Counted from the first letter of the stretch, positions 14,081-22,616 are shown. The stretch is DNA of 26,924 bases from SIAJ01 sp036266155 (GCA_036266155.1 DATANR010000144.1:1-26924), one strand, 5' to 3'. Notes: generated by a model from the letters alone, not told the origin. Made by a program: numbers and translations.

Positions 14081-15991
14081 TCAGCCGCCACCGCCACGGC
14101 GTCCGCCGCCGCCCTGTCCGCGACCGCCGCCTCCTTGACCGCCGGGGCCCTGGCCACCGCCGCCCGTGTCACTGCCAGCCGCGCCGCCGCTACCACCCCC
14201 GCCTCGACGGCCGCCCGGGCCACCACCGCCTTGACCGCCGGCACCTGGCCCGCCCGGTCCACGGCCACCGCCGCCATTGCCGAAGCTGCCCGGAATGCGA
14301 TCGCCGCCGGGAATCGTGCTCATGCCGGCCCCGGCATCGGTTGCTTGCGGGAAGCTGCCCGGACCACCGGGTCCACGACCACCGCCGCCGTTACCATAGC
14401 CGCTACCAGCGGATGCGTCGAAGCCGCCCGGGCCGCCCGGTCCCCGACCGCCGCCGCCATTGCCGAAGCCGCCTGGTCCACCCGGCCCACGACCTCCGCC
14501 TCCGCCCGTGAGGTCAAAGCCGCCGGGTCCACCCGGTCCACGACCGCCGCCATTGCCGAAGCCGCCGGGTCCACTCGGTCCGCGACCACCGCCATTGCCC
14601 ATGTCAAAGCCACCAGGGGCACCCCCACCCATGCCGCGACCGCCGCCGAAGTTCATGCCGGACATCATGGAGGGATCAAAGCCGCCGGGGCCGCCCATGC
14701 CGCGACCGCCACCGAAGCCGTTGCCACCCGGACCACCCGGCCCGCGGCCACCAAAGTTCATGCCCGCCAGCATGGAGGGATCAAAGCCGCCACCCATGCC
14801 GCGACCGCCCATCATGCCACCGCCCGTGCCCATGCCCATCATGCCACCGCCCATGCCCATGCCCATCATGCCGCCCTGGCCCCGTCCGCGAGCCATCTGG
14901 TTTCCGCTGATGCCGGCGGCCTTCATGGCGACTTCCTGTTTCTGCTTCCGCCACTGGAAATACTCGTCGACCGTGAGGAAGCCGTCGTTGTTCAGGTCCA
15001 TGTCGAGGAAGTCACCGGTCGACATTCCGGCTTTCTTCCATTCGTAGAGGCCAATCTGTCCGTCCGAATCCAAGTCGAGGTTCGCGTAGGGGAAATCCTT
15101 CGGCAGGTTGCCCGCTCGGATCAACGTGGGCCGCTTCCGCTCATCTTCATCGCCACCGTTCTTCGGGTCCTCACCGGGTCGGCGAGCAACGGCCGGATCG
15201 CGGCCGTCCGAAGCCCCGCGGCGGGCCGCATCGTAGGCCTTGAACTCGGGCAAATCGATGACGCCGTCGTGATTGACGTCGTACTTGTCACGCTCGTTCT
15301 GGAGAATCTCGTCCATGCTCATTTCGTCATAGTCGAGCACGCCGTCTTCGTTCTTGTCCATACGGCGGAACTTGTCTTCCGCTCGGCGATCGGAGTCAAC
15401 GCCGCCCGGCAGAGTGAAGCCGCCCGGCGCGCCGCCGCCGCCGGGGATGGTCAACGTCATGGCGCCGCCGCCACCAGCACCGCCACCCATCAAACCACCG
15501 AATTGTGATTTGACCCGTTCCGTGGTCTGCTTCAACTGGTCACGGGTCCAGGCATTGCCGGTCAAACCAATCATGGGGCCGAAACTTTGGATCATCCCCT
15601 GCAGCTGTGGCGGCAAGTCTTCTTTGCGGAGAGTCTGACCGTCCTTGCTGAACTGGTCGAAAAATGCATCCGGATCCATCATCATGCGGTTGCTGCGGCC
15701 GCCGCCACCCATGCCAGGCATACCGCCGCCCATCCCTGGCATTCCACCGCCCATGCCCGGCATTCCGCCGCCGCCGAAGCCACGATCGGCACCGCCGAAC
15801 CCAGGATTCGCCCCGCCAAAGCCTGGATTTGCCCCACCAAAACCCGGGGCGCCGCCGCCACCACCACCAAAGCCGCGATCACCGCCGCCGCCGCCATTCC
15901 AGTTCCCGCGGCCGGGCCCCTGGCTCCAGGTCAACGTCGGAATGAGCAGAAAGCCCGCGGTGAGAATGAGAGCGGAGTGTTTCATGCGCAT
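14081..15991 (-). CDS. secreted Gly-rich EF-hand calcium-binding protein
   Basis: 636 residues from ATG 15991 (ATG 15985 gives 634); neither has a good ribosome binding site. The open frame extends to 16162, but the signal peptide MRMKHSALILTAGFLLIPTLTWSQ marks the start. An N-terminal Gly-rich part follows, with repeats GFGGANP (2-3 copies) and MPGMGGG (3 copies). Four canonical EF-hand loops lie at about 212-223 (DKNEDGVLDYDE), 238-249 (DVNHDGVIDLPE), 306-317 (DLDSDGQIGLYE) and 332-343 (DLNNDGFLTVDE). A degenerate one sits near 115. The C-terminal 270 or so residues are GGGRGPGGPGGF-type repeats. Calcium binding is strongly indicated. The Gly-rich flanks suggest a flexible or matrix-forming exported protein. 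Its DNA repeats invite length change by slippage. Confidence 0.88.
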   Translation of the reverse strand: MRMKHSALILTAGFLLIPTLTWSQGPGRGNWNGGGGGDRGFGGGGGGAPGFGGANPGFGGANPGFGGADRGFGGGGMPGMGGGMPGMGGGMPGMGGGGRSNRMMMDPDAFFDQFSKDGQTLRKEDLPPQLQGMIQSFGPMIGLTGNAWTRDQLKQTTERVKSQFGGLMGGGAGGGGAMTLTIPGGGGAPGGFTLPGGVDSDRRAEDKFRRMDKNEDGVLDYDEMSMDEILQNERDKYDVNHDGVIDLPEFKAYDAARRGASDGRDPAVARRPGEDPKNGGDEDERKRPTLIRAGNLPKDFPYANLDLDSDGQIGLYEWKKAGMSTGDFLDMDLNNDGFLTVDEYFQWRKQKQEVAMKAAGISGNQMARGRGQGGMMGMGMGGGMMGMGTGGGMMGGRGMGGGFDPSMLAGMNFGGRGPGGPGGNGFGGGRGMGGPGGFDPSMMSGMNFGGGRGMGGGAPGGFDMGNGGGRGPSGPGGFGNGGGRGPGGPGGFDLTGGGGGRGPGGPGGFGNGGGGRGPGGPGGFDASAGSGYGNGGGGRGPGGPGSFPQATDAGAGMSTIPGGDRIPGSFGNGGGGRGPGGPGAGGQGGGGPGGRRGGGGSGGAAGSDTGGGGQGPGGQGGGGRGQGGGGRRGGGG

Positions 15992-16306
15992 GGCGGGACT
16001 CGTCACAAGGATTGTCTCAGAAGAATGTACACCGACTGGCCCATGCAAGTCACGCTTGTTTCTCGCAAGTCTCATGCTTCCCTCATGTTTTGCCAATTGT
16101 CTCGACACCCCATCGTTTAAATTGCCGGTCGTGCCGTTTATCCGGATGACGTGACTCGTCAATGAGTTAGGTAATTTGGGGTAATTGTACTTCCATTTTG
16201 CATCCAGCCGAAGTTGTCTTTACTCTTAATATTTAAGTGGCACCCCGCTTTCGCTTCACCCACCGGCTCCGCCGCGTCTGCCGTCACCTTCCTTGAGGGA
16301 ACTCGA
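15992..16306. promoter_or_regulatory. divergent spacer between the EF-hand and Tricorn genes
   Basis: These 315 bases have no convincing gene. The part around 16150-16240 is AT-rich and contains the perfect palindrome CTTAA-TAT-TTAAG (16225-16237). TAATAT inside it could serve as a -10 for the Tricorn gene, although no -35 is evident. For the minus gene, TTGACG followed by an imperfect TAAACG (complement of about 16135-16163) is a weak promoter candidate. Confidence 0.3.
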
Positions 16307-19300
16307 GTGTCAGCCTTCCGATGCCTCGCGCTTGTGGCCGCGCTCTTCTTTACCGGACTGACCACCGCTCAGGAACCGATCCGGTTCGCCCGCAGCCCGG
16401 ACATCTCGCCCGACGGCAAGCTCGTCGCCTTCAGTTATCTTGGCGACGTTTGGGTCGTTGAAGCGATTGGCGGTGTCGCTCGGCCGATCACTCAGCACGA
16501 AGCGCACGACACGGCGCCGGTCTTCAGCCCGGATGGACGCTGGATTGCGTTTTCCTCAAACCGCCACGGTCAGTACGACGTGTTCGTGTCGCCCTCGTAT
16601 GGCGGCAAGCCGCGCCGGCTGACGTTCGACTCGGCGCACGACATGGTCCTCGGCTGGACCCCGGATGGCAAAAACATTGTCTTTGCATCCACGCGCAGCA
16701 CGACTTTCCCTCACGTCGAGTTCCAGTTGTATTCGGTCCCAGTTGAGGGTGGCAGCGAAACCAAGTTGCCGTTCGAAGACGCCAAGGACGTGAAGTTCGC
16801 CGCCGACGGCAAGTCGGTCGCGTTCGTTCGCGGGCCGGGCACGTGGTATCGCAAGGGTTATCGCGGCTCATCGAACGACGACATCTGGTTTGCCAACGTC
16901 GACGGCTCCGCGGTTCGCCGGGCCACTGATTTTCCCGGCAACGATGCGTCGCCGATGCTGAGTCCGGATGGCAAGAAGCTTTATTACGTTTCCGAGATTC
17001 TCGGCGGGCAGGCGAACATCGTCGTCGCCGACGTGAATACAACCGGGTCGCCCGCGGCCGGCTCTCCCAAGGCGGTCACGCAGCACAAGGACGACTCTGT
17101 GCGCAAAGCGCGCCTGAGCGGCAACGGCGAGTGGATCGTTTACGAATGCGGCGGCGACCTATGGGTCGTCAGCACCCGCGATGGGCAGACACGCAAGCTC
17201 GCGATCGAAGTCCACGCCGACGACAAGACGAACGTCGATCGGACGGCCACCTTCAATCGCGACATGACGGAATACGCCCTGTCGCCCGATGAAAATACGA
17301 TCGCCTTCGTCGTTCACGGCGATGTGTTCGCAATGCCGACCAAGGGCGGCAAAGCCAACCGCCTGACCGATACGCCGGGCGTCGAGCATGGGCTCGCGTT
17401 CTCGCCGGACAACAAGAAGCTGCTCTTCGTCTCCGACCGCAACGGTTATGAAGATCTGTATTTGCTTGAATCCGACGATCCGGACACCAGCGATTTGACG
17501 CGGGCTACCAAGTTCAAAACCAAAGCGCTGACCAACACGCCGGAACCGGAGATGGGCGCGAGCTTCACCTCGGACGGCAGCCGCGTCGCGTTCATTCGCG
17601 GCGGCAAGCTGCTGACCATGAAGATCGACGGGACCGACGTCAAGCCGCTCGTCGATCAGCCGCAAGTGATCGATTACGAGTGGTCGCCAGACGGCAAGTG
17701 GGTCGCGTTCGCCCGCGAAGACGGAGCATTCGCCAGCGAGATGTACCTGATGCCGATCGACGGTTCGAAGCCGCCCGTCAACGTCTCGCGCTACGCGACG
17801 GTAAACACCGACATTAGCTGGGCCGGCAACAAGATTGCCTTCCGCAGCCAGCGGGCTGGCGGCATGAATACTCACATTCTCAGTCTGCAAAAGCCGGGAA
17901 CAAGCAGTGGTCCTGGCGCTCCGACGCCGTCGCCGAGCGACATCGACTGGGACGACATTCACCTGCGTGTCGATGCGATCACGACATCCTTCCAGGCGTC
18001 GAATGTGTCTATTTCCAAGAATGGTCGAATGGTCGCGTTTACCGGCGGCGGCGACCTGTGGGTCGCGTCGACCGATGGCGGCAGCTTGTCGCGATTGACG
18101 AACAAAGGAATCGGCGCTCATCTAATCCGCTGGACCAAGGGCGGAAGCGTCTACTTCCTCGACGCCACCGGCTCCCTGCGCAATATGGCCCCGTACAATG
18201 TCGGGCCGATGGCCGGGCCGAATGAACCGAGTACGGTCAACTTCACGGCGAAGATGACGATCCGCCGTGACGAGGAGTTTCAAGAAGTCTTCGATCAGGC
18301 ATGGCGCCTCCTCGGCGACGGCTTTTACGATGCCAAGCTTCATGGCGCCAACTGGGCGACCGTCCGCGACAAGTATCGTCCGCTCGTGAAGAACGTCGCG
18401 ATGAAGGAGGATCTTTACAGCCTCGTCAGCCTGATGCTCGGCGAGTTGAATGCCTCGCACCTTGGGATCCAGGCCGAGTTGCGTACGCCGGATGAAGTGA
18501 CGGCCGACCTCGGTTTGATTTTCGACGAGACTTACAAGGGGCCGGGCCTGAAGATTGCGGAAGTGCTCAAGCGTGGTCCCGCCGACAAGCGCGGCATCAG
18601 CCTGAAGGCCGGCGACGTTGTCATGTCGATCGACCGCACGGAATTGACGGACAAGGTCAATGTCAGCCAGCTTCTCAATGCGAAGGTCAACGAGAACGTG
18701 TTGCTCGAGGTCACGAGCAACCCGGCCAACCCGATGTCGCGCCGCAAGGTGGAAACGCAGGCGGTGGGCCGCGGCCGCATCTCGAGCCTGATGTACGAAC
18801 GCTGGGTGGCCCACAACGCGGATGAAGTCGCCAAGCAATCGGGCGGCCGGGTCGGCTACATCCACATTCCGAGCATGGATGAGCGTGGTCTGGAACAATT
18901 CGTGCGAGCGCTTTACTCGGACAACTTCGACAAGGACGGCATCGTGATCGACGTGCGCTACAACGGCGGCGGGTTCACGCACGATCAGGTCCTGAACTAC
19001 CTCGGCGCCCGCGAACACACGTTCTTCCGGCAGCGCGACGGCGGCGAAGGGCTCGTCATGCGGAGCTACGATCGCAAGTGGACCAAGCCAACGGCCGTGC
19101 TGATTAACAACCGCTCCTATAGCGACGCCGAGATTTTCCCAAGTGCCTACAAAGCTCTCGGTCTCGGCAAAGTCGTTGGCCAGGCGACCGGCGGTCTGGT
19201 GATCGGGACCGCGCCCACGGCGCTGATTGACGGTTCGACCTTCCGTTTGCCCAAGATCGGGGTGTACACGGCCCGCGGGATCAACATGGAACGCGAGGGT

Positions 19301-19510
19301 GTGCCGCCCGACGTGGCCGTGGACGCGCCGCCGGAGGAATTGGCGCGTGGCAACGATCCTCAGCTGAAGAAAGCGGTCGACGTGCTCAGCGTCGATGTGG
19401 CGGAATGGAAGAAAGTGCACGCCAAAGTGGCCGTCGCGCCCGGGGCGCCGGCGGTCACACCGACCGGACCGGCGACGGGAATGCCTCCCGTCGTTACTCC
19501 CAAGCCATAG
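16307..19510 (+). CDS. Tricorn protease homologue (S41 family), secreted
   Basis: 1067 residues, close to the length of archaeal Tricorn (about 1070). A signal peptide (MSAFRCLALVAALFFTGLTTAQ) is followed by a TolB/PD40-type propeller region with many SPDGK turns (about 25-600). Then come the core C1 helical domain, a PDZ domain (LGLIF...GPGLKIAEV...GDVVMSID, about 735-800) and the S41 protease core. The catalytic tetrad of Tricorn maps cleanly: S717-H718 (NASHLG), S939 (YSDAE) and E997 (REGVPPD), with D940 at the specificity position; the spacing agrees with Tricorn Ser745-His746-Ser965-Glu1023. It should cut peptides into short fragments outside the cytoplasm. GTG 16307 has GAGGGA six bases upstream; the frame is open from 16214. 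The end is Pro-rich. Confidence 0.92.
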   Translation: MSAFRCLALVAALFFTGLTTAQEPIRFARSPDISPDGKLVAFSYLGDVWVVEAIGGVARPITQHEAHDTAPVFSPDGRWIAFSSNRHGQYDVFVSPSYGGKPRRLTFDSAHDMVLGWTPDGKNIVFASTRSTTFPHVEFQLYSVPVEGGSETKLPFEDAKDVKFAADGKSVAFVRGPGTWYRKGYRGSSNDDIWFANVDGSAVRRATDFPGNDASPMLSPDGKKLYYVSEILGGQANIVVADVNTTGSPAAGSPKAVTQHKDDSVRKARLSGNGEWIVYECGGDLWVVSTRDGQTRKLAIEVHADDKTNVDRTATFNRDMTEYALSPDENTIAFVVHGDVFAMPTKGGKANRLTDTPGVEHGLAFSPDNKKLLFVSDRNGYEDLYLLESDDPDTSDLTRATKFKTKALTNTPEPEMGASFTSDGSRVAFIRGGKLLTMKIDGTDVKPLVDQPQVIDYEWSPDGKWVAFAREDGAFASEMYLMPIDGSKPPVNVSRYATVNTDISWAGNKIAFRSQRAGGMNTHILSLQKPGTSSGPGAPTPSPSDIDWDDIHLRVDAITTSFQASNVSISKNGRMVAFTGGGDLWVASTDGGSLSRLTNKGIGAHLIRWTKGGSVYFLDATGSLRNMAPYNVGPMAGPNEPSTVNFTAKMTIRRDEEFQEVFDQAWRLLGDGFYDAKLHGANWATVRDKYRPLVKNVAMKEDLYSLVSLMLGELNASHLGIQAELRTPDEVTADLGLIFDETYKGPGLKIAEVLKRGPADKRGISLKAGDVVMSIDRTELTDKVNVSQLLNAKVNENVLLEVTSNPANPMSRRKVETQAVGRGRISSLMYERWVAHNADEVAKQSGGRVGYIHIPSMDERGLEQFVRALYSDNFDKDGIVIDVRYNGGGFTHDQVLNYLGAREHTFFRQRDGGEGLVMRSYDRKWTKPTAVLINNRSYSDAEIFPSAYKALGLGKVVGQATGGLVIGTAPTALIDGSTFRLPKIGVYTARGINMEREGVPPDVAVDAPPEELARGNDPQLKKAVDVLSVDVAEWKKVHAKVAVAPGAPAVTPTGPATGMPPVVTPKP

Positions 19511-19538
19511 TTTTCGGCCCGTCACGTTAGTTCAATAT

Positions 19539-19577
19539 TCAGGCCCCGGTGCAATTTTGCCGGGGCCTGATCTTTTT
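19539..19577 (+). terminator. intrinsic terminator of the Tricorn gene
   Basis: A perfect 11-bp stem TCAGGCCCCGG/CCGGGGCCTGA with a 10-nt loop is followed by TC and five T residues, 29 bases after the stop codon. Confidence 0.9.
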
Positions 19578-19641
19578 CTGCTCTGCATAGCACACGAATC
19601 GAATCGTGCAGCGAGAATGTGAAATTTCGCGATGGTTCGTG

Positions 19642-19671
19642 TTGCCGAGTTGCCGCGTCCTCGGGTAAACT
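19642..19671 (+). promoter_or_regulatory. possible promoter of the HEAT/TPR gene
   Basis: TTGCCG (19642-19647) and TAAACT (19666-19671) are separated by 18 bases and lie about 45 bases before the start codon, just after the terminator of the previous gene. Confidence 0.4.
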
Positions 19672-19716
19672 GAGTCGAAATCCATTTGATTTCACAGTTC
19701 GTGGAGGCGCATTCAG

Positions 19717-20388
19717 GTGTCCGACGCGCGGCTTCTCGAATACTATCGCGAACTGCCTCAGCTCCAGCCGCCCGACGACCCTGATCTATGGGCCGCGCGG
19801 ATGCATGATGCGTTGCGCTTGTTCCGCCGCGAGCTGCTCGAATGGTACACCGAGGGCACGCTGCAGCGCATGCTCAATTGCAGCGACGCGGAAACACGGC
19901 GGGCCGCGGTGCTCGGGCTCGGGCTCGTCGGCACCATGGAATCGAATGGCCCGCTGGCCCGCGTGCTCCACGACGACGACATGCCGGCCGCGCGAATGGC
20001 GGCCGACGCGCTTTGGCAAGTCTGGTTCCGCGGCGGGACTGATGACCAGAATTGCGAACTCCAGCGCGTCCTGCATTTGCCGGACTTTTTGCAAATTCTC
20101 GCTGGGCTGGACGATTTAGCGAGAGAGGCCCCGGATTTTGCCGAAGTCTATAACCAGCGCGCAATCTTGTTCTTCCGTCGCGGTGAGTTTGCGCGTTCTG
20201 TTTCCGATTGCGAGCGAGCCGTTTCCCTCAATCCCTTCCACTTCGGCGCGCAGGCCGGCATGGGCCAGTGTTTCATGAAGATGCGCAAGCCGCGCGCGGC
20301 TATTCGCGCGTTCCGCCAGGCGCTGCAAACGAATCCGACGATGACTCATCTGTCCGAAACGATTGCGACGCTGGAACGCGGACGGTGA
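19717..20388 (+). CDS. HEAT-repeat / TPR protein
   Basis: 223 residues, no signal peptide, so cytosolic. Residues about 45-110 form HEAT-like helix pairs (SDAETRRAAVLGLGLVGT, AARMAADALWQVWF). Residues about 140-215 form two TPR units (AEVYNQRAILFFRRGEF, then PFHFGAQAGMGQCFMKMRK). Both are protein-binding solenoids, so a role as an adaptor is inferred; the partner is unknown. The GTG start at 19717 has GGAGG nine bases upstream. Another frame (19619-20119) overlaps but has no recognisable content. The gene stands alone between the Tricorn terminator and the palindromic repeat at 20399. Confidence 0.8.
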   Translation: MSDARLLEYYRELPQLQPPDDPDLWAARMHDALRLFRRELLEWYTEGTLQRMLNCSDAETRRAAVLGLGLVGTMESNGPLARVLHDDDMPAARMAADALWQVWFRGGTDDQNCELQRVLHLPDFLQILAGLDDLAREAPDFAEVYNQRAILFFRRGEFARSVSDCERAVSLNPFHFGAQAGMGQCFMKMRKPRAAIRAFRQALQTNPTMTHLSETIATLERGR

Positions 20389-20398
20389 CAAATCCCAT

Positions 20399-20487
20399 GT
20401 AGGTCAGGTTTTCAACCTGACCTATAGAAATGGGTCAGGTTTTCAACCTGACCTGTAGAAATGGGTCAGGTTGAAAACCTGACCTAC
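20399..20487. repeat. three-unit palindromic repeat, 31-bp period
   Basis: Three copies of a 21-nt palindrome, GGTCAGGTT-TTC-AACCTGACC, start at 20402, 20433 and 20464, each separated by 10 bases (TATAGAAATG, TGTAGAAATG). The third copy is inverted (loop GAA), so the outermost 24 bases at each end (20399-20422, 20464-20487) are also perfectly complementary to each other. It sits 10 bases after the stop at 20388 and 5 bases before the convergent stop at 20493. Confidence 0.92.
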
Positions 20488-20492
20488 CTAAG

Positions 20493-20879
20493 TCAGCCCG
20501 ACACAATCTCCAACGCCACCTCGCCCGTAATCCCGCTCTGATCATCGTCCGCCTGAATGACGACTTCAATCTCGTTGCGTTCCTTAAGTCGGACCGTGAC
20601 GTCGAATTGCCCGGCCGCGATCATGGTGCCGAGCTTTTCGCCATTCAAAAGGATTTCCGCGGCGCCAGCGACTGATGCGAATGCAAGTCGCACAATATCG
20701 TTCGTTCCCAGATTGCTCGGTCGTCCGAAGCGCCTGATCAACGAGATGGGTCCCTTATAGCCGGGCCAGCCGCCGTCGCGAAGCTTAGCTGGGATTGTCA
20801 TCCGGCCGGCAGCCATGCCCGGTTCATGAGGGCGGATTTCCCACGGGCCATGCAAACGAATGCGATGCGGTTCGGACAC
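20493..20879 (-). CDS. small protein resembling a glycoside hydrolase family 2 sugar-binding (galactose-binding-like) domain
   Basis: 128 residues from GTG 20879, which has GAGG eight bases upstream; the frame is open to 21038, but the extra part looks non-coding. The sequence (IRLHGPWEIRP, then GPISLIRRFGRP, VRLAFASVAGAAEILLNGEKLG, FDVTVRLKERNEIEVVIQ) follows the jelly-roll pattern of the N-terminal sugar-binding domain of GH2 enzymes, in which LNG...LG is a hallmark turn. No catalytic domain is attached and no signal peptide is seen. It stands divergent to a Gfo/Idh/MocA oxidoreductase, which also fits carbohydrate handling. Whether it binds sugar or only shares the fold is open. Confidence 0.72.
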   Translation of the reverse strand: MSEPHRIRLHGPWEIRPHEPGMAAGRMTIPAKLRDGGWPGYKGPISLIRRFGRPSNLGTNDIVRLAFASVAGAAEILLNGEKLGTMIAAGQFDVTVRLKERNEIEVVIQADDDQSGITGEVALEIVSG

Positions 20880-20894
20880 GTCAACATCCTCAGT

Positions 20895-20908
20895 CGGCTC
20901 ATGAGCCG
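20895..20908. promoter_or_regulatory. perfect 14-bp palindrome between divergent starts (possible operator)
   Basis: CGGCTCATGAGCCG lies in the 41-base gap between the start codons at 20879 (-) and 20921 (+). Its place and symmetry fit a binding site of a dimeric regulator or an mRNA hairpin near both ribosome binding sites. Confidence 0.35.
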
Positions 20909-20920
20909 CGGGGTCATCGT

Positions 20921-21916
20921 ATGAACAAGGGCGAGCGGCCTCTCCGGTGGGGCATTCTCGGCGTCGCGAAGATTCTGCGGCGCCTGGGACCGGCGTTTCA
21001 GGCGGCGCCGTCGGCAAATGTTCGGGCCATCGCTTCACGCTCTCTCGATCGATCCCGTGTCGCCGCTCGGGATCTCGGGGCGGAAGTCGCTTACGGATGC
21101 TACGAGGAGTTGCTGGCAGATCAGGAAGTCGACGCCGTCTACATTCCGCTGCCCAATAGCCTGCATGCCGAATGGATTCGGGCCGCGGCCGATCGTGGCA
21201 AGCACGTGCTCTGTGAGAAACCGCTCTGCCCGACCGCCGCGGAGGCTGCCGCCGTCGTCGCCTACTGTCGCGAGCGCGGCATCCGGCTCATGGAAGGCTT
21301 CATGTGGCCGCACCACCCGCGGACGAGGCGCATTCGACAAGCGATCGACGACGGCACGATTGGCGAAGTGCGTCGCGTGGCCGGCGCGTTGACGTTTCGG
21401 ATGGACCCACTCGATCCCGCGAACATCCGTCTGCGACCGGACCTTGCCGGCGGCAGTCTGCTCGACGTGGGATGTTATCCCATCTCGGGGATTCGCTGGG
21501 CGATGGGCGCTGAGCCGGTACATGTGTTTGCCCGTGGCCGACACATGAATGGTGTCGACATCGAAGCAAGCGGCCAACTGTTCTTCGACGACGATCGCGT
21601 CGCGTCGTTCGATTGCGGGTTCACGTTGCCCTATCGTGCCTGGCTGGAGATCGTCGGGACCAATGGAACGATCCGGGTGCCGCGGATGTGGGCGCCGCAA
21701 CCGCGAGCAACGTGGGAGGTGGAAGTGAACGGACAGCCGGCCGTTGAGCATGTCATCGAGGGCGAAGATCAAATCGTGCGCATGCTCGACGAATTCGCGG
21801 CCGCGGTGCGGGAGAACCGCGATCCGCGGCCGGGGCCAGATGAAGCGGTGAAGTCTGTACAAGTATTAGACGCGTTGCGGCGATCGATCGCCGAGGGACG
21901 CGAGATCAAGGTGTAA
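20921..21916 (+). CDS. Gfo/Idh/MocA family NAD(P)-dependent oxidoreductase
   Basis: 331 residues. The N-terminal Rossmann fold begins at residue 9 (RWGILGVAKI) and ends with the signature CEKPLC (EKP at 99-101). The C-terminal alpha/beta domain has GSLLDVGCYPISG (179-190), a version of the substrate-domain motif found in the glucose-fructose oxidoreductase, dimeric dihydrodiol dehydrogenase and xylose dehydrogenase branch. It probably oxidises or reduces a sugar or polyol with NAD(P). No signal sequence is seen from ATG 20921. The ribosome binding site is weak (GCGGGG). The frame is open upstream to 20795, over the neighbouring gene. The gene ends 4 bases before the convergent zinc-ribbon gene. 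Confidence 0.9.
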   Translation: MNKGERPLRWGILGVAKILRRLGPAFQAAPSANVRAIASRSLDRSRVAARDLGAEVAYGCYEELLADQEVDAVYIPLPNSLHAEWIRAAADRGKHVLCEKPLCPTAAEAAAVVAYCRERGIRLMEGFMWPHHPRTRRIRQAIDDGTIGEVRRVAGALTFRMDPLDPANIRLRPDLAGGSLLDVGCYPISGIRWAMGAEPVHVFARGRHMNGVDIEASGQLFFDDDRVASFDCGFTLPYRAWLEIVGTNGTIRVPRMWAPQPRATWEVEVNGQPAVEHVIEGEDQIVRMLDEFAAAVRENRDPRPGPDEAVKSVQVLDALRRSIAEGREIKV

Positions 21917-21920
21917 ACCG

Positions 21921-22616
21921 TCACGCCAGATACTGCGCCCGCCCGCAGTTCCGACAGCAAATGAATTCGTTGCCCTGGCGCAGGTCGGCCAGTCCTTGCG
22001 TCGTGATCCCGACCCGGCAGTGCAGACAGGTCTGATTTTCAACGGGAGCGAACGCGTCCGCTCCGTGGGCCTTGATCAGGCGATCGTACGGACCACGCAT
22101 CGCCTGCGGAATCTTGGTCTCTTCCACTGCCAACGCAGTTGATGCCGTGGCCACGACTTCTTTCATGCGCACGAGCCGCTCGGCCGCCTCGGTCTGATAC
22201 GTCGCGAAGTCGGCCTTCACCTTCGCAAGTGCTGCTTCGAGTTCGGGGATCTTTGCGGTTCGGTCATCGACATCGCCCATCGCGGTGAGCAGGTTGTCCT
22301 CGGCCTGAGCGATCAATGTCTTCGTGTTGGCGATCTCGTGCTCTTTCGCTTCGATCTGCCGCGGGTCAGTCAAGCTATCGAGTTGCTTCGTGTATTTGGC
22401 CAGCGTCTGATTCAGCGACTTGATCGTGGCCTCGCCGGTCAGCACGTCGGCTTTGCGATGCTTCAGCCCATCTTTGGCGTCGGCGAGTGTTTTCTCGGTG
22501 GCGGCCAGCTTGGTCTGGTGGGCCTTGAGAACGCGCGGCCCCTTCTCGATTTCGCCCTGGGCGTCGCGGATTTGCTTGCGCAGTCGGTGCAGTTCGGCGA
22601 GCAGTTGGTTCAGCAT
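21921..22616 (-). CDS. coiled-coil protein with C-terminal C4-type zinc ribbon
   Basis: 231 residues. Residues about 1-175 are almost entirely charged heptads and should form a long coiled-coil hairpin. The last 45 or so residues have QTCLHCRVGI and then FICCRNCGRAQYLA: two CxxC pairs that form a zinc ribbon. This is the layout of the bacterial family of 'zinc ribbon domain' proteins with a coiled coil (zf-RING_7 type), thought to bind nucleic acid or other proteins. It follows rpoD on the same strand, but a strong terminator lies between (22646-22689), so it may have its own promoter. No clear ribosome binding site precedes ATG 22616. Confidence 0.85.
   Translation of the reverse strand: MLNQLLAELHRLRKQIRDAQGEIEKGPRVLKAHQTKLAATEKTLADAKDGLKHRKADVLTGEATIKSLNQTLAKYTKQLDSLTDPRQIEAKEHEIANTKTLIAQAEDNLLTAMGDVDDRTAKIPELEAALAKVKADFATYQTEAAERLVRMKEVVATASTALAVEETKIPQAMRGPYDRLIKAHGADAFAPVENQTCLHCRVGITTQGLADLRQGNEFICCRNCGRAQYLA

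Noticed and set aside
14060..15508. Plus-strand Ala/Thr-rich open frame of 482 codons
   Set aside because: Antisense to Gly-rich codons of the EF-hand gene; low complexity with no start signal.
18122..19525. Minus-strand open frame of 467 codons
   Set aside because: Shadow of the Tricorn protease core on the opposite strand.
20399..20487. CRISPR-like array (31-bp period)
   Set aside because: The spacers are only 10 bases and nearly identical, the third repeat is inverted, and no cas gene is present.
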